In this document: positions 17,631-28,033 of the stretch, in pieces | Layout: every line of letters begins with the position of its first letter | Numbering within the stretch: position 1 is the stretch's first letter | DNA from: Pseudochrobactrum asaccharolyticum | GTDB lineage: Bacteria > Pseudomonadota > Alphaproteobacteria > Rhizobiales > Rhizobiaceae | Direction: 5' to 3' | Assembly (NCBI RefSeq): GCF_003314995.1 | Contig: NZ_QNRH01000004.1 | Span: 372,001 to 436,000, forward strand | DNA length: 64,000 nucleotides | The notes under the pieces: model-generated | What the model was told of the DNA's origin: nothing | Database searches by the model: none | Seen by the model: only the letters and a program-made list of their open reading frames with translations | Made by a program: the position numbers and the translations under genes

Positions 17631-20165
17631 TTACTTAGCGGTAACAGTCGTATCTGTATCGCCGAGACCGCGCTTATGTGTGCGTTCCCACCATGTGCCG
17701 AGCAGCATCAGAATTGGTGCCGCAATGAAGATCGACGAAGTTGTTGCAATGAACACACCGAACAGCATCGGGATCGCGAAGTTCTCAACCGCGCTACCGC
17801 CCCAGATTGCCATCGGAAGAACGGCAAGGAAGGTACAAAGCGAGGTATAGATACAACGGGCGAAAACCTGATTGATACTCATATCAATGATTTCACGCAG
17901 CGGCTTGGACTTATACATACGCATGTTTTCGCGCATACGGTCATAGACCACCACTTTATCGTTGACGGAGTAACCGACCAGCGTCAGCACTGCGGCAATC
18001 GCCGTAAGGTTGAAGTCGAGCTGTGTGATAACAAAGAAGCCAACCAGCTTGGTCGTATCCAGTACCAGCGTGGCAATCGCACCAATAGCGAAATACCATT
18101 CAAACCGCCACCAGAGATAGATCAGCATAGCACCGGCAGCCAGTACCAGCGCGATAAAGCCGGAACGGGCAAGCTCGCCACTGACTTTTGGCCCTACGAC
18201 TTCAGTACGCTCGATTTTCACATCTTTGTCGATGGCAACAACCGCATCACGGACTTTATTGACTGCAACAGTCTGCGCTTCTTCACCGCCGTCCTGACGC
18301 TGAACACGGATCAGAACGCTCTGATCGCTGCCTGCGTTTTGCAGAGCCACTTCACCAAGGCCAAGGCCGCCGAGCGAAGAACGAAGCTGTGCAAGATCAG
18401 CCGGTGTAGAGGTTGTGATTTCAACCTGAATACCACCGGTAAAGTCGAGACCGTAGTTCAGACCCGGTTTGAAGAACAGGAACAGCGAGGCAATAGAGAG
18501 AACCACCGATACGAGAATCCCGAAATAACGGGCTTTCATAAACTGGTAGTTGGTGTTTTCCGGCGCAACGCGAATCCAAGGTTCAATTTCGAGAACTTTG
18601 AGTTTACGGCGACGAACCGACCAGGCCATGATGATACGGACAACCGAAACAGCCGTGAACATGGAAATACCGGTGCCGAGCATCATGGTAATCGCAAAAC
18701 CGCGAACAGGACCACTACCGAACATGAACAGCAGCAGGGTTGCGATCACAGAAGTGACGTTGGCGTCAACAATGGTCGAATAGGCGAAATTAAAGCCTTT
18801 ATCGAGCGCAGCCATAGCGCCCATGCCTTTTTTGGTTTCTTCACGGATACGCTCATTGATGAGAATATTCGCGTCCACAGCAATACCAATACTGAGGATA
18901 ATACCGGCGATACCGGGTAGTGTCAGTGTCGCGCCGATCAATGTCAGTGCCGCAAAAGTCAGCACGATATTGAGCAGCAGCGCGAAATTCGCGATCATAC
19001 CCCATACGCCATAGAGCATGACGATGAAGACGGCGACGAGAATAAAGCCGAGAATACCGGTATAGACACCCATTTTAATGGCGTCGCCACCGAGATCGGG
19101 ACCAACGGTACGTTCTTCAATAACAGTCAGCGGTGCAGGCAAGGCACCGGCACGCAGCAGGGCAGAAAGCACAACAGTGTCTTCTACTGTGAATGAGCCG
19201 CTGATCTGACCGGAACCACCGGTAATCGGTTCACGAATGGTTGGCGCTGAAAGCACTTTGTCATCGAGCACGATGGCGAAAGGACGATTAACGTTCTTTG
19301 TGGTGATTTCAGAGAACTGGCGGGCACCCTGACTGTCGAAACGGAAGGAGACGATCGGCTCATTGGAGCGCTGATCAAATCCGGCGCGGGCATCAGTCAG
19401 ACGTTCACCGCTAAGTGCGACCTGATCTTCAATCGGATATTTGATATTCGGATCTTTTGAATCTTCCATAATGGTGACGCCCGGAGGCGGCGGGCTGTTC
19501 GGATCTGCATCCGCAACCATATGGAAGGCCATTTTAGCTGTAGAACCGAGCAGCTGACGCAGCTGTGTCGGATCTTGCAGACCCGGCAGCTGGACAACGA
19601 TACGGTCACTGCCGACGCGCTGGATAGAAGGCTCGGATACACCGACCTGATCCACACGCTGACGAATGATCTCAAGGCTCTGTGTCAGTGCGCTGTCGAG
19701 ACGATAGGTAAAGCCTGCATCGGTCAGAGCCAAACGGATCTGCTCGCCCGGTGTGGTCACATCAATATCATTGATCGGTGTACCAAAACCGCTGGTCGAG
19801 ATTGGGTTGATCAGCGTTTTAAGGGCTGTCACTGCACGCTCACGCTGCGCTGTATCCGCGATATTTACCAGAACCGCATCACCGGCAAGGCGAATGGACT
19901 GTGGCTGGATACGCTCGGAGCGCAGCTTGCTGCGGGAATCATCAAGAAGAGAACGCAGACGGTCTTTTTTCAGACCAGCCGCATCGACTTCAAGAACAAG
20001 ATAGGAGCCGCCGCGAAGATCAAGCCCGAGTGTGACCTGATTTTTCGGGAACCAGCCAGGCATATTGGCCAGTTGCTCTTTGGTAAAGAGATTGGGCAGG
20101 GCGATAAGCATCCCCGCCAGAATGATGAAGCTGTAAAGATATACAGCCCATTTGGGTGTACGCAT
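17631..20165 (-). CDS. secDF: Protein translocase subunit SecDF (fused)
   Basis: This 844-residue fusion of SecD and SecF is the usual arrangement in Hyphomicrobiales. The SecD half (about 1-515) begins with a membrane span and LGLDLRGGSYLVLEVD, has a large periplasmic domain, and then the SecD span with GIAVDANILINERIREE. The SecF half (about 535-835) has FFKPGLNYGLDFTGG and SVNDKVVVYDRMREN. SecDF uses the proton gradient to pull exported proteins through SecYEG on the periplasmic side. ATG 20165 begins MRTPKWAVYLYSF, the expected start. No yajC lies within the window. Confidence 0.96.
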   Translation of the reverse strand: MRTPKWAVYLYSFIILAGMLIALPNLFTKEQLANMPGWFPKNQVTLGLDLRGGSYLVLEVDAAGLKKDRLRSLLDDSRSKLRSERIQPQSIRLAGDAVLVNIADTAQRERAVTALKTLINPISTSGFGTPINDIDVTTPGEQIRLALTDAGFTYRLDSALTQSLEIIRQRVDQVGVSEPSIQRVGSDRIVVQLPGLQDPTQLRQLLGSTAKMAFHMVADADPNSPPPPGVTIMEDSKDPNIKYPIEDQVALSGERLTDARAGFDQRSNEPIVSFRFDSQGARQFSEITTKNVNRPFAIVLDDKVLSAPTIREPITGGSGQISGSFTVEDTVVLSALLRAGALPAPLTVIEERTVGPDLGGDAIKMGVYTGILGFILVAVFIVMLYGVWGMIANFALLLNIVLTFAALTLIGATLTLPGIAGIILSIGIAVDANILINERIREETKKGMGAMAALDKGFNFAYSTIVDANVTSVIATLLLFMFGSGPVRGFAITMMLGTGISMFTAVSVVRIIMAWSVRRRKLKVLEIEPWIRVAPENTNYQFMKARYFGILVSVVLSIASLFLFFKPGLNYGLDFTGGIQVEITTSTPADLAQLRSSLGGLGLGEVALQNAGSDQSVLIRVQRQDGGEEAQTVAVNKVRDAVVAIDKDVKIERTEVVGPKVSGELARSGFIALVLAAGAMLIYLWWRFEWYFAIGAIATLVLDTTKLVGFFVITQLDFNLTAIAAVLTLVGYSVNDKVVVYDRMRENMRMYKSKPLREIIDMSINQVFARCIYTSLCTFLAVLPMAIWGGSAVENFAIPMLFGVFIATTSSIFIAAPILMLLGTWWERTHKRGLGDTDTTVTAK

Positions 20166-20294
20166 GAGAAATATCCGGTCTGAGTGTTCGCTAAATCCGC
20201 ATGTGAGTTCAGATGCGAAGAAAGTGCGACAGATGGAGTTTAAGGAAACCGGTGCCGAGACAAGGTTGCCTGAAGAATAGCTGCAAAAGCAGTA

Positions 20295-20684
20295 TTAAAG
20301 GGAGTTAAGTGCGGGTGGTGCGCGCGCACGGACAATATGACGGCAGATTTGGGCTGCCGGATTGTTGCGCGAACGGGCAACAAATAATGCAGTAAAGGTT
20401 GCCAGAAGGGTAAACAGGGCCGGGAGAATGAATGTCCCGTTGCCGCTGAAAGGCAAAGTTTTATTGCTGAAGTACAGAACAGGGGTCAGAATAGCTCTGA
20501 CCGGTGCACTCAGTGTGCCGTTTTGTGACCTGCCAGCCGGATCAGTTGTTTGAACATTCTGACGTTCCTGCAGAACAGCTGCAGTTTGGTAACTGAGAGA
20601 AGCGGGGTCATTGGCACCGATCAGCGCAGATTGTAATGCGAGCAAGCCGCTCAGAAACCACAGCAGGCCAAAAGAATAAAGCAC
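20295..20684 (-). CDS. Hypothetical small membrane protein, start uncertain
   Basis: This open frame of about 129 codons would start at GTG 20684. It has one hydrophobic segment near the N-terminus (FGLLWFLSGLLALQSALIG) and a second around residues 85-105 (FILPALFTLLATFTALFVA), with a short basic, Pro-rich tail. The frame stays open upstream through a charged stretch (KKKTWEEQRKLSLRS) that looks like a natural cytoplasmic N-terminus but has no visible start codon. Either a rare start or an artefact is possible. It lies upstream of secDF on the same strand. No family recognised. Confidence 0.4.
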   Translation of the reverse strand: MLYSFGLLWFLSGLLALQSALIGANDPASLSYQTAAVLQERQNVQTTDPAGRSQNGTLSAPVRAILTPVLYFSNKTLPFSGNGTFILPALFTLLATFTALFVARSRNNPAAQICRHIVRARAPPALNSL

Positions 20685-21063
20685 AGAGCGAAGCGACAGC
20701 TTCCGCTGTTCTTCCCATGTCTTTTTCTTTATATCACTGCAAAGTCTGGATCTGAAAATTGTTCCGGCCCGTTCTCTGTGCTGATTTGCAAAATAAACTT
20801 TACGACTTCATTAACCATTCATCGCCGCAATCACAAGAAAAATAGCGGCTTTGTACATCATTGTTTACCTGTGAACCGCTGCTCCGGCGCTGATTAATGT
20901 TTGTTGTAAAAATTTTATGGAAAACTACAGGTCAGACAGCATTGGGCAGGCTATTTGTCAGCTGCTCTTATTTACGTCTATATTCTTTGTGAAGAGCGCT
21001 GTCACAGGCGGCATCTTCAGATGTAGTTTTTGCTGGACTGTCAGGCGCGAAAAAGCCAATGAG

Positions 21064-23589
21064 ATGAATCACAAACAGCAGTTTATTGAGAGACAGATTT
21101 TGAAAAAGCTATCGGCATTTTCCTTACGGTTCGTGTTAAGTTTGTTCCTGCTGTTTGCAGGGCTGACTGCCGGAGAAATTGCGGATACCGGCTGGATGAG
21201 TGCGCAGGCACAAACGATACCGGAGAGTGCAGAAGCTCCTGCAACACTTAAAGCACCAGAGGCACCGCAAAACGCAGTCGTGCAGCCAAATCTGGTGACG
21301 CAGCAAAAAGCTGTCGTGGAGGATTTGCGCAAGCAGATCGAGGATATTGCCAAGTCACTCGACAAGTCGAAGAATAATGACGAGACGCTGGCCAATATTA
21401 AAGTTAAACTGGAAGCCATCTCTAAGAAATTGCTTGATGCGGGTATCGCATTTCGTCCGCGGTTAGGCGAAATCAATTCTCGTCTGGATCAGATCGGCCC
21501 GCCGCCAGCAGAGGGAAAACCCGCTGAAGCTGAAATTGTAGCTACTGAGCGCGCCCGTCTGGCAGCGGAAAAAGCCGAGATCAATACGGTTCTTGGTTTT
21601 ACGGAAGATGCATCAGTTCAGACCAGTCAAATAATTGAAAAAATTGGCACTATGCGCCGTGATCTGTTCACGCAGACCCTGTCGCAGCGTGTGGATATTA
21701 ACACGGCATTGGTTACAGAAGTGATCAATGCGGCCGGTTATGAAACCAAGACATTTTATTATCTTTTGAAATCCTGGTGGGATTTCACACTCTATCCAAA
21801 TCTCTGGACATTACTGGGTGTGATCGCTGTTTCGGTCATTCCTGCATTGCTGATCCATCTTGGCGCAAGGCGCTGGCTTGCGGAATTGTATGAACGTGAT
21901 CCGCTGGAAGAAAAACCAAGCTACCTCAGTCGCTTATCCGTAGCTTTCTGGTCCACGGTTATTCCGTCGCTGGCAATCGTAGTGTTTCTTGCGCTGGTTT
22001 ATGTGCTGTTTGAGCGCTTTGATCTTTTGCGACCGGACGTGGCAAAACTGCTAGCGGCATTATTTACACTTTTCTGTGTGGTGCTGTTTATTTACCGGCT
22101 GGCCTGCGGTGTACTCAGTCCGGATATGCCGAGCTGGCGTCTTCTGCCGATTGCACCAAAACCGGCACGTATACTGATCTGGTTGCTGACCGCAGCGGCC
22201 ATTACGCAGAGTATTGAATATTTTCTGGAAATCCTGAATGGCGTAATGTCATCCCCCTTGTCGCTGACCGTTGCGAAAAGTGTGATTGGCACGGCCACGG
22301 TTGGTGCTTTGCTGCTGGCAATCGCCTTCCTGAGGCCAATCCAGAACCCGAGGACGGGTGAGCTGCGCGCATGGCCGAATCTTACCAAGATTATTCTGAT
22401 CGTGCTCGGATTGGTTCCGATTTTAGCGGCAATCTTCGGTTATATTGGTCTTGCACGTTTTGTAGCGCAGCAGATTGTGGTGACCGGTGCTTTCATCGTC
22501 ACCATGTATCTGGGCTTCCTGACGGCGCGTGCAATTACGCATGAGAAGGCTTTTGCTAATACCAGTCTGGGGCGGAAGCTCCGCGATAAATTCAATGCCA
22601 CTGAAGCAACGCTGGATCAGCTCGGGCTAGCAGCCGGTATTTTTATTAATCTGATTGTACTCTTCATTGGTGTGCCGCTGGTCCTGATGCAGTTCGGCTT
22701 CCAATGGTCGGAAATGCGTACAACCTTTGTGCGCATTATGACCGGTTTCCAGATCGGCACCTTTTCAATTTCATTGCTGAGTATAATCACCGGTATTCTG
22801 CTGTTTATTTTCGGCTACTTTCTGACCCGCTTGTTCCAGAACTGGCTGGACGGCAGTGTGATGGCACGGGGCCGCATTGATCCGGGGGTACGTAACTCCA
22901 TTAAAACAGTGGTTGGTTACGTTGGTCTGGCGCTCTCAGGGCTACTTGGTATTTCTGCTGCCGGTATTAATCTTTCCAGTCTGGCACTCGTGGCCGGTGG
23001 TCTTTCGCTTGGTATCGGTTTCGGCTTGCAGAATATTGTCTCGAACTTTGTTTCGGGGCTTATCCTGCTGGCCGAGCGTCCGTTGAAAGTAGGCGACTGG
23101 GTGCAGACCGGAACCGTCAGCGGTTTCGTAAAAAAGATCAGTGTCCGCGCGACCGAGGTTGAGACTTTCCAGCGTGAAACGATCATCGTTCCGAACTCAA
23201 CGCTGATTAATGATAATGTTGGTAACTGGACGCATCGCAATAAACTTGGCCGGTCTGATCTGCAAATTCTGATCGGTTATCGTACGGATGTGCGTAAAAT
23301 TCAGGCGATGTTGTTTGAGATTGCCAAAGAGACGCCGCTGGTTTTGAAAAATCCGGAGCCGATGGTGTTCCTGATCAATATGACAGAACTCGTCAGCAGT
23401 AATATGATGATGCGTTTTGAAATTCGTATCTTCCTTGCGGATATTACCAGTGCTCTCGGTGTGCGTAATGAGCTGCAATTCACCATTGTTGAGCGTTTTG
23501 CAGAAGAAGGCATCAGCGTTATGCCTTTACCGTCACCGATTCTTTATCCGGAGCCACATGTGAATTCAGAAGAGGTTGCAGAGGGCTAG
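21064..23589 (+). CDS. Large MscS-family mechanosensitive channel with N-terminal periplasmic region (DUF3772 type)
   Basis: This protein is about 841 residues. A signal-like segment (residues 15-45) is followed by a periplasmic helical region of about 200 residues rich in Lys, Glu and Gln. About ten membrane spans come next. The MscS core near the C-terminus has SSLALVAGGLSLGIGFGLQNIVSNFVSG in its pore helix region, then the beta domain (ERPLKVGDWVQTGTVSG) and the C-terminal cage domain. It should open under membrane tension to release solutes after osmotic downshock. ATG 21064 is preferred over 20917 because the longer reading lacks sense as a signal peptide. It is monocistronic. The domain name for the N-terminal part is tentative. 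Confidence 0.87.
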   Translation: MNHKQQFIERQILKKLSAFSLRFVLSLFLLFAGLTAGEIADTGWMSAQAQTIPESAEAPATLKAPEAPQNAVVQPNLVTQQKAVVEDLRKQIEDIAKSLDKSKNNDETLANIKVKLEAISKKLLDAGIAFRPRLGEINSRLDQIGPPPAEGKPAEAEIVATERARLAAEKAEINTVLGFTEDASVQTSQIIEKIGTMRRDLFTQTLSQRVDINTALVTEVINAAGYETKTFYYLLKSWWDFTLYPNLWTLLGVIAVSVIPALLIHLGARRWLAELYERDPLEEKPSYLSRLSVAFWSTVIPSLAIVVFLALVYVLFERFDLLRPDVAKLLAALFTLFCVVLFIYRLACGVLSPDMPSWRLLPIAPKPARILIWLLTAAAITQSIEYFLEILNGVMSSPLSLTVAKSVIGTATVGALLLAIAFLRPIQNPRTGELRAWPNLTKIILIVLGLVPILAAIFGYIGLARFVAQQIVVTGAFIVTMYLGFLTARAITHEKAFANTSLGRKLRDKFNATEATLDQLGLAAGIFINLIVLFIGVPLVLMQFGFQWSEMRTTFVRIMTGFQIGTFSISLLSIITGILLFIFGYFLTRLFQNWLDGSVMARGRIDPGVRNSIKTVVGYVGLALSGLLGISAAGINLSSLALVAGGLSLGIGFGLQNIVSNFVSGLILLAERPLKVGDWVQTGTVSGFVKKISVRATEVETFQRETIIVPNSTLINDNVGNWTHRNKLGRSDLQILIGYRTDVRKIQAMLFEIAKETPLVLKNPEPMVFLINMTELVSSNMMMRFEIRIFLADITSALGVRNELQFTIVERFAEEGISVMPLPSPILYPEPHVNSEEVAEG

Positions 23590-23772
23590 AATAATGGTGC
23601 TCCCGTAAAGTTGTTCTATTCTTTTCGGGATTAAGCTTTTATTAACCGGCCATTCAGTTGCGGTTCATCGGTAATGATTATAAATAAGGCCATGAAATGA
23701 TGCACTGCAGACAAAAATGTGACTGATGACAGGCCATTTATGTGTATCAGAGTTCAGGGATTGAGGAGTGCT

Positions 23773-24057
23773 ATGGTGAATATCAAAAAAACCGGATTTG
23801 GCAGCCTTGTAATGGTTGCAACTATTCTGGCCGGATCAGTGTCCGCCTTAGCTGCATCCGTTCTGAACAGTGACAGCACCGCGCAAACGCTTGTGGTCAC
23901 AGAAGGTTCTACCAAGCAGCAGGTAACAGTGCAGCCGGGTGAAAAAGTAACGATCTGCCCGAGCGGTTGTTTCGTGACTTTTCCGAATGGTGACCGTGAG
24001 GCGCTGACCGGTAATGAAGCCATTACCATTCTGAATGGCGGCGGCACCCATAAGTAA
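23773..24057 (+). CDS. Small exported protein, unknown function
   Basis: This 94-residue product has a clear signal peptide (basic VNIKKTG, hydrophobic core, ALA-A cleavage site near residue 24). The mature part of about 70 residues has two Cys in CPSGCFVTFPNG, which could form a disulphide loop, and beta-type sequence. ATG 23773 follows TTGAGGAG with good spacing; the longer reading from 23719 spoils the signal peptide. A strong terminator follows. I recognise no family. It looks like the small periplasmic proteins common near rhizobial envelope genes. Confidence 0.65.
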   Translation: MVNIKKTGFGSLVMVATILAGSVSALAASVLNSDSTAQTLVVTEGSTKQQVTVQPGEKVTICPSGCFVTFPNGDREALTGNEAITILNGGGTHK

Positions 24058-24084
24058 GTGCTGAAAGCCTAAGAGATTAAATAA

Positions 24085-24119
24085 AAAGCCGCAATGGTCA
24101 TCACCGTTGCGGCTTTTTT
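24085..24119 (+). terminator. Intrinsic terminator
   Basis: GCCGCAATGG / CCGTTGCGGC stem (one G-T) followed by six Ts, right after the small exported protein. Confidence 0.88.
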
Positions 24120-24392
24120 ATTACGCAAAATTTTGCGGATCAGAGGCTGCGTCGCGGCGCTTTTCGGCTGTGTCGCAAACAGACCTTACAACGCATTGAA
24201 CTGGCAGCATAGTAAGCGAAACCGGCTGCGGGCCTACCTTGGGAGGAGTGCTTGTAACGGGAGATTTGCGCCCTGCCACGTTGTTGCTGTGCCGGTTGAA
24301 GGCACTGAAATAACAGGCTGTTTCAGAGTGATGCAGTGCCGGACCGCTTTCCTCAGGAGACGCGGCATTGTCGGTTCAGAGGAATAGATTTC

Positions 24393-26903
24393 ATGAAGAC
24401 CCATGCCCGTGCGGTGGTTATTGGTGGCGGTGTGGTAGGCGTATCAACGCTCTATCATCTGGCGAAAAAAGGCTGGACAGATTCTGTGCTGATTGAGCGC
24501 AAAGAACTTACTTCCGGTTCGACATGGCATGCGGCAGGGCTTTTGCCATTGTTTAACCTGAGTTATTCGGTTGGGCAGATCCATAAATATTCCGTCAAAT
24601 TCTATCAGGAACTGCAGGAAGAAACCGGCCTGAATGTCGGCTTCAGCAATTGCACCAATATTCGTTTGGCGCGTACCAAAGACCGCTGGGATGAATATAT
24701 GTATTATGCCAGCGTTGCCGAAACCATTGGCGTGCCGGTTAAACTGCTGACGCCGGATGAGGTCAAAGAGGTTTGGCCGCTGGCAGAGACAGACGGTATT
24801 CTCGGGGCGATCCAGCATCCGGATGATGGCTATATTCAGCCTGCCGATTTGACACAGGCACTGGCCAAAGGCGCCCGTGATATGGGCGCTACAATTTATC
24901 GCTACACAGCTGTGACAGATATTGAGCAATTACCGGATGGTAAGTGGTTGGTCAAAACCGATAAGGGCGATATTACCGCCGATCATGTTGTATCAGCCTC
25001 GGGTAGCTTTGCTGCGAAAACCGGTAAGATGGTAGGTCTGACTGTGCCTGTGGTGCCGGTCGAACACCAGTATATTGTGACCGAACCGCATCCGGCGGTG
25101 ATGGAGCGCAAGGCCAAAGGCCTGCCGGAAATGGGCGTGCTGCGCGAGAGCGACAGCTCATGGTATATGCGCGAGGAAAATGGCGGTTTGCTGCTCGGGC
25201 CTTACGAGATCGGCGCACCGGTTTGCTATCAGGACGGCCCTTCTGATGAAAGCGAATATGAGCTGTTTCAGGAAGACCTCGAACGCCTGATGCCTTATAT
25301 CGAAACCGCGATTGCACGTGTTCCGGCCTTTGGTGAAGTGGGTATCAAGAAAGTCTATAACGGCGCGATTGCCTATACCCCGGATGGTAATCCGATTATT
25401 GGCCCGGCGCCGGGTCTGAAGAATTTTTGGCTCAACGAAGGCCATTCTTTTGGTGTGACTGCCGCCGGTGGTGCTGGCTGGCAGCTGGCAGAGTGGATTG
25501 TCGAGGGGGAACCGTCGATTGATATGATGGGTGTTGATCCGCGTCGTTTCGGCCCTTATGTCACGGAAGGTTATCTCAAAGAAAAAGCTGAAGAAGCCTA
25601 TGCCGATGTGTTCTCTGTTCATTATCCTGATGAAGAACGCGGTGGTGCCCGTCCGCTGAAGCGCTCGCCGTCCTATGACCGCCAGAAGGCGCTGGGTGGT
25701 GTGTTCGGTTCTGTCTATGGCTGGGAACGTGCCAACTGGTTTGCGCCGGAGGGTTATGCCATTGATGTGGCTTCGCTCGACAAACCGGATGTGCTGCTTA
25801 ATCAGAACCATCCTGATCCGGATGCCAATGGCAAAATACAGGAACTCTGGTCATTCCGCCGCTCGAATTATTTTGAGCATGTCGGCAATGAGGTGAAGAA
25901 TGTCACCAATAATGTCGGCCTGCTGGATATGTCCGCTTTCGCCAAGATGGAAGTGACAGGCTCCGGTGCCCGCCAGTGGCTGGAAAGCATTCTGGCCAAC
26001 CGTGTGCCGAAGAAGCAAGGCCGTGTGGCGCTGAGCCATTTGCTGACACCGCAGGGTGGCGTGCAGAGTGAGTTCACCGTTTATGAGTGGAAGCCCGGCA
26101 CATTTTATCTGGTATCTGCCGGTGCCTATGAGAATATTGATCACGATTATCTCTATAAGCTTGCACCAAAGGATGGTTCGGTCACTCTGCGCCCGATCAC
26201 GCAGAAATATGGTGTGCTGGTTCTTGCAGGGCCAAACAGCCGTAAAGTCTTGCAGAAGCTGACCCGCACCAGCCTGTCCAATGCGGATTTCCCTTGGCTG
26301 ACAGGTAAGGAAATCAGTGTCGGCACCGCAACCGCCCATGCTCTGCGTGTTAACTTTGTCGGCGAACTGGGTTGGGAACTGCATCATCCGATTGAGCAGC
26401 AGAACACGATCTATGATCTGGTGATGGAAGCAGGGGCGGAGTTTGGTATTAAACCGTTTGGTATCCGCGCCATGTCTTCGATGGGGCTTGAAAAGTCCTA
26501 TCGCCTGATCCCGCGTGAAATGTCCGTTGAATATAATGCTCTTGAATCCGGATTAGATCGTTTTGTTCATCCGAGTAAGGGCGAGTTTATCGGTCGTGAC
26601 GCCGTGGTTGCTGCTCAGGAAAAAGGCTTGCGCTGGAATTTCGTGACACTTGAGGTTCATGGTGTTGATGATGCCGATGCCCGCGGCTCTGAAGCGATCC
26701 ATAAGGACGGCAAGCTGGTTGGACGTGCAACCAATGGCGGTTTTGCATGGCGTCTCAACAAGAGCATTGCACTGGCTATGGTGAAGCCGGAATATTCCGC
26801 AGTCGGCACAGAGCTGGAAATCAGCATTCTGGGCAAAGACTATAAAGTAACGATTATTCCTGAATCGCCATTTGATCCGGAGAATGAGCGTCTGCGGGGA
26901 TAA
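24393..26903 (+). CDS. Dimethylglycine/sarcosine dehydrogenase-like FAD enzyme with GcvT-type C-terminus
   Basis: This 836-residue enzyme begins with an FAD-binding Rossmann motif (VVIGGGVVGVSTLYHL, residues 8-23). SGSTWHAAGL follows, where His46 is the usual site of covalent FAD attachment. The oxidase domain runs to about residue 385, then an FAO_M linker, a GcvT aminomethyltransferase-like domain (about 450-720) and its C-terminal barrel (about 730-830). The family oxidatively demethylates dimethylglycine or sarcosine and hands the one-carbon unit to tetrahydrofolate. ATG 24393 has AGAGGAA upstream. The GbdR-like regulator and betaine importer next to it support a role in betaine breakdown. 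Exact substrate (dimethylglycine versus sarcosine) is not settled. Confidence 0.88.
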   Translation: MKTHARAVVIGGGVVGVSTLYHLAKKGWTDSVLIERKELTSGSTWHAAGLLPLFNLSYSVGQIHKYSVKFYQELQEETGLNVGFSNCTNIRLARTKDRWDEYMYYASVAETIGVPVKLLTPDEVKEVWPLAETDGILGAIQHPDDGYIQPADLTQALAKGARDMGATIYRYTAVTDIEQLPDGKWLVKTDKGDITADHVVSASGSFAAKTGKMVGLTVPVVPVEHQYIVTEPHPAVMERKAKGLPEMGVLRESDSSWYMREENGGLLLGPYEIGAPVCYQDGPSDESEYELFQEDLERLMPYIETAIARVPAFGEVGIKKVYNGAIAYTPDGNPIIGPAPGLKNFWLNEGHSFGVTAAGGAGWQLAEWIVEGEPSIDMMGVDPRRFGPYVTEGYLKEKAEEAYADVFSVHYPDEERGGARPLKRSPSYDRQKALGGVFGSVYGWERANWFAPEGYAIDVASLDKPDVLLNQNHPDPDANGKIQELWSFRRSNYFEHVGNEVKNVTNNVGLLDMSAFAKMEVTGSGARQWLESILANRVPKKQGRVALSHLLTPQGGVQSEFTVYEWKPGTFYLVSAGAYENIDHDYLYKLAPKDGSVTLRPITQKYGVLVLAGPNSRKVLQKLTRTSLSNADFPWLTGKEISVGTATAHALRVNFVGELGWELHHPIEQQNTIYDLVMEAGAEFGIKPFGIRAMSSMGLEKSYRLIPREMSVEYNALESGLDRFVHPSKGEFIGRDAVVAAQEKGLRWNFVTLEVHGVDDADARGSEAIHKDGKLVGRATNGGFAWRLNKSIALAMVKPEYSAVGTELEISILGKDYKVTIIPESPFDPENERLRG

Positions 26904-26920
26904 GTTTCAGGCACTGAAAT

Positions 26921-26960
26921 AAAAACCACCGGCATTTCTCACGAAGTGCCGGTGGTTTTT
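26921..26960. terminator. Strong bidirectional terminator
   Basis: AAAAACCACCGGCA / TGCCGGTGGTTTTT, a 14-base perfect stem after the dehydrogenase gene. Confidence 0.92.
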
Positions 26961-27000
26961 ATGTGCGGATTGATAGTAGCGGTATCAAAGACAGGCAAAG

Positions 27001-27026
27001 AAAAAGGCCGGTTCAACCGGCCTTTT
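27001..27026. terminator. Second terminator hairpin, probably for the AraC-type gene
   Basis: AAAAGGCCGGTT / AACCGGCCTTTT near-perfect palindrome, 9 bases past the stop of the minus-strand regulator. Confidence 0.82.
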
Positions 27027-27034
27027 ATATGGAA

Positions 27035-28033
27035 TTACGCAGCAATGAGTTGTTTTCTGTCGGCACGTTCCTGCTGGGGTGAGCGGCCATAAAGCTCGCG
27101 GTAGCATTTGGAGAAATGCGAGGCAGAGACAAAGCCGCAGGCAACGGCAACTTCAACCACCGGCATTGAGGATTGGATCAGCAAGTGACGGGCGCGGTCA
27201 AGGCGGATTTCCAGATAATAGCGGGCAGGGGAACGTCCCATTTCCTGACGGAACAAGCGCTCTATCTGGCGGCGCGACAGACCGACATTACCAGCAACAT
27301 CCAGCAGTGACAGCGGCTCGGTAAGGCAGCCTTCCATCATTTCAATGATAGACAGCACTTTGGAATTCTGAACGCCCAGACGTGCACGCAGTGGCAGACG
27401 CTGACGGTCATGCGGTTTGCGTACACGGTCAGTCAGAGCCTGTTCGCAGATGCTGTTGACCAGATTTTCGTCGAAGTCATCGCCGATCAGTTTCAGCATC
27501 ATATCCAATGCCGCAGTGCCGCCTGCACAGGTATAGAGATTACTGTCGACCTCAAACAGATCCGCATAGACCTCAGCCTTCGGAAAGGCTTCAGAAAAAC
27601 CCGGCAGGTTCTCCCAATGGATCGCACAGCGTTTGCCGGACAGCAGCCCTGCGGTGGCCAGAATATGAGCACCGGTACACAGGCCACCGACGGAAATACC
27701 GCGATTATAGGATTCGCGCAGCCATGCCAGTGCGGACTTATTCTGGTAGCTCTCCACATTCACGCCGGAGCAGACAAAGACCATGCTGGGGCGGTTTTCA
27801 CCGATCAGGTTACGGCGCTCATCATCCAGCGAAGTATTGGCGGAAAACTCAATGTCGCTGGAGGCCATAACCGGCTTGCCGTCTGCAGACGCTAAGCGCC
27901 AGCGATAGGCCTCATAGCCCAGCATACGATTGGCTATGCGCAACGGCTCAATCGCCGTGGCAAAGGCAATCATCGAAAAATTTGGTACCAGAAAAAAGAC
28001 AATAGACCGCTTAAGCCGCGCTTTATCATTCAT
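27035..28033 (-). CDS. GlxA-family AraC-type transcriptional regulator (GbdR-like)
   Basis: This 332-residue regulator has an N-terminal DJ-1/PfpI (class I glutamine amidotransferase-like) domain (about 10-185). The catalytic-type Cys position lies in SVGGLCTGAHILA, followed by a C-terminal AraC HTH domain (about 225-320, CGFVSASHFSKCYRELYG). This architecture is that of GbdR, SouR and CdhR, which sense glycine betaine, dimethylglycine, sarcosine or carnitine. It converges with the dimethylglycine dehydrogenase-like gene and lies beside a betaine importer, so control of this catabolic block is a natural inference. Ligand and operators are unproven. Confidence 0.88.
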   Translation of the reverse strand: MNDKARLKRSIVFFLVPNFSMIAFATAIEPLRIANRMLGYEAYRWRLASADGKPVMASSDIEFSANTSLDDERRNLIGENRPSMVFVCSGVNVESYQNKSALAWLRESYNRGISVGGLCTGAHILATAGLLSGKRCAIHWENLPGFSEAFPKAEVYADLFEVDSNLYTCAGGTAALDMMLKLIGDDFDENLVNSICEQALTDRVRKPHDRQRLPLRARLGVQNSKVLSIIEMMEGCLTEPLSLLDVAGNVGLSRRQIERLFRQEMGRSPARYYLEIRLDRARHLLIQSSMPVVEVAVACGFVSASHFSKCYRELYGRSPQQERADRKQLIAA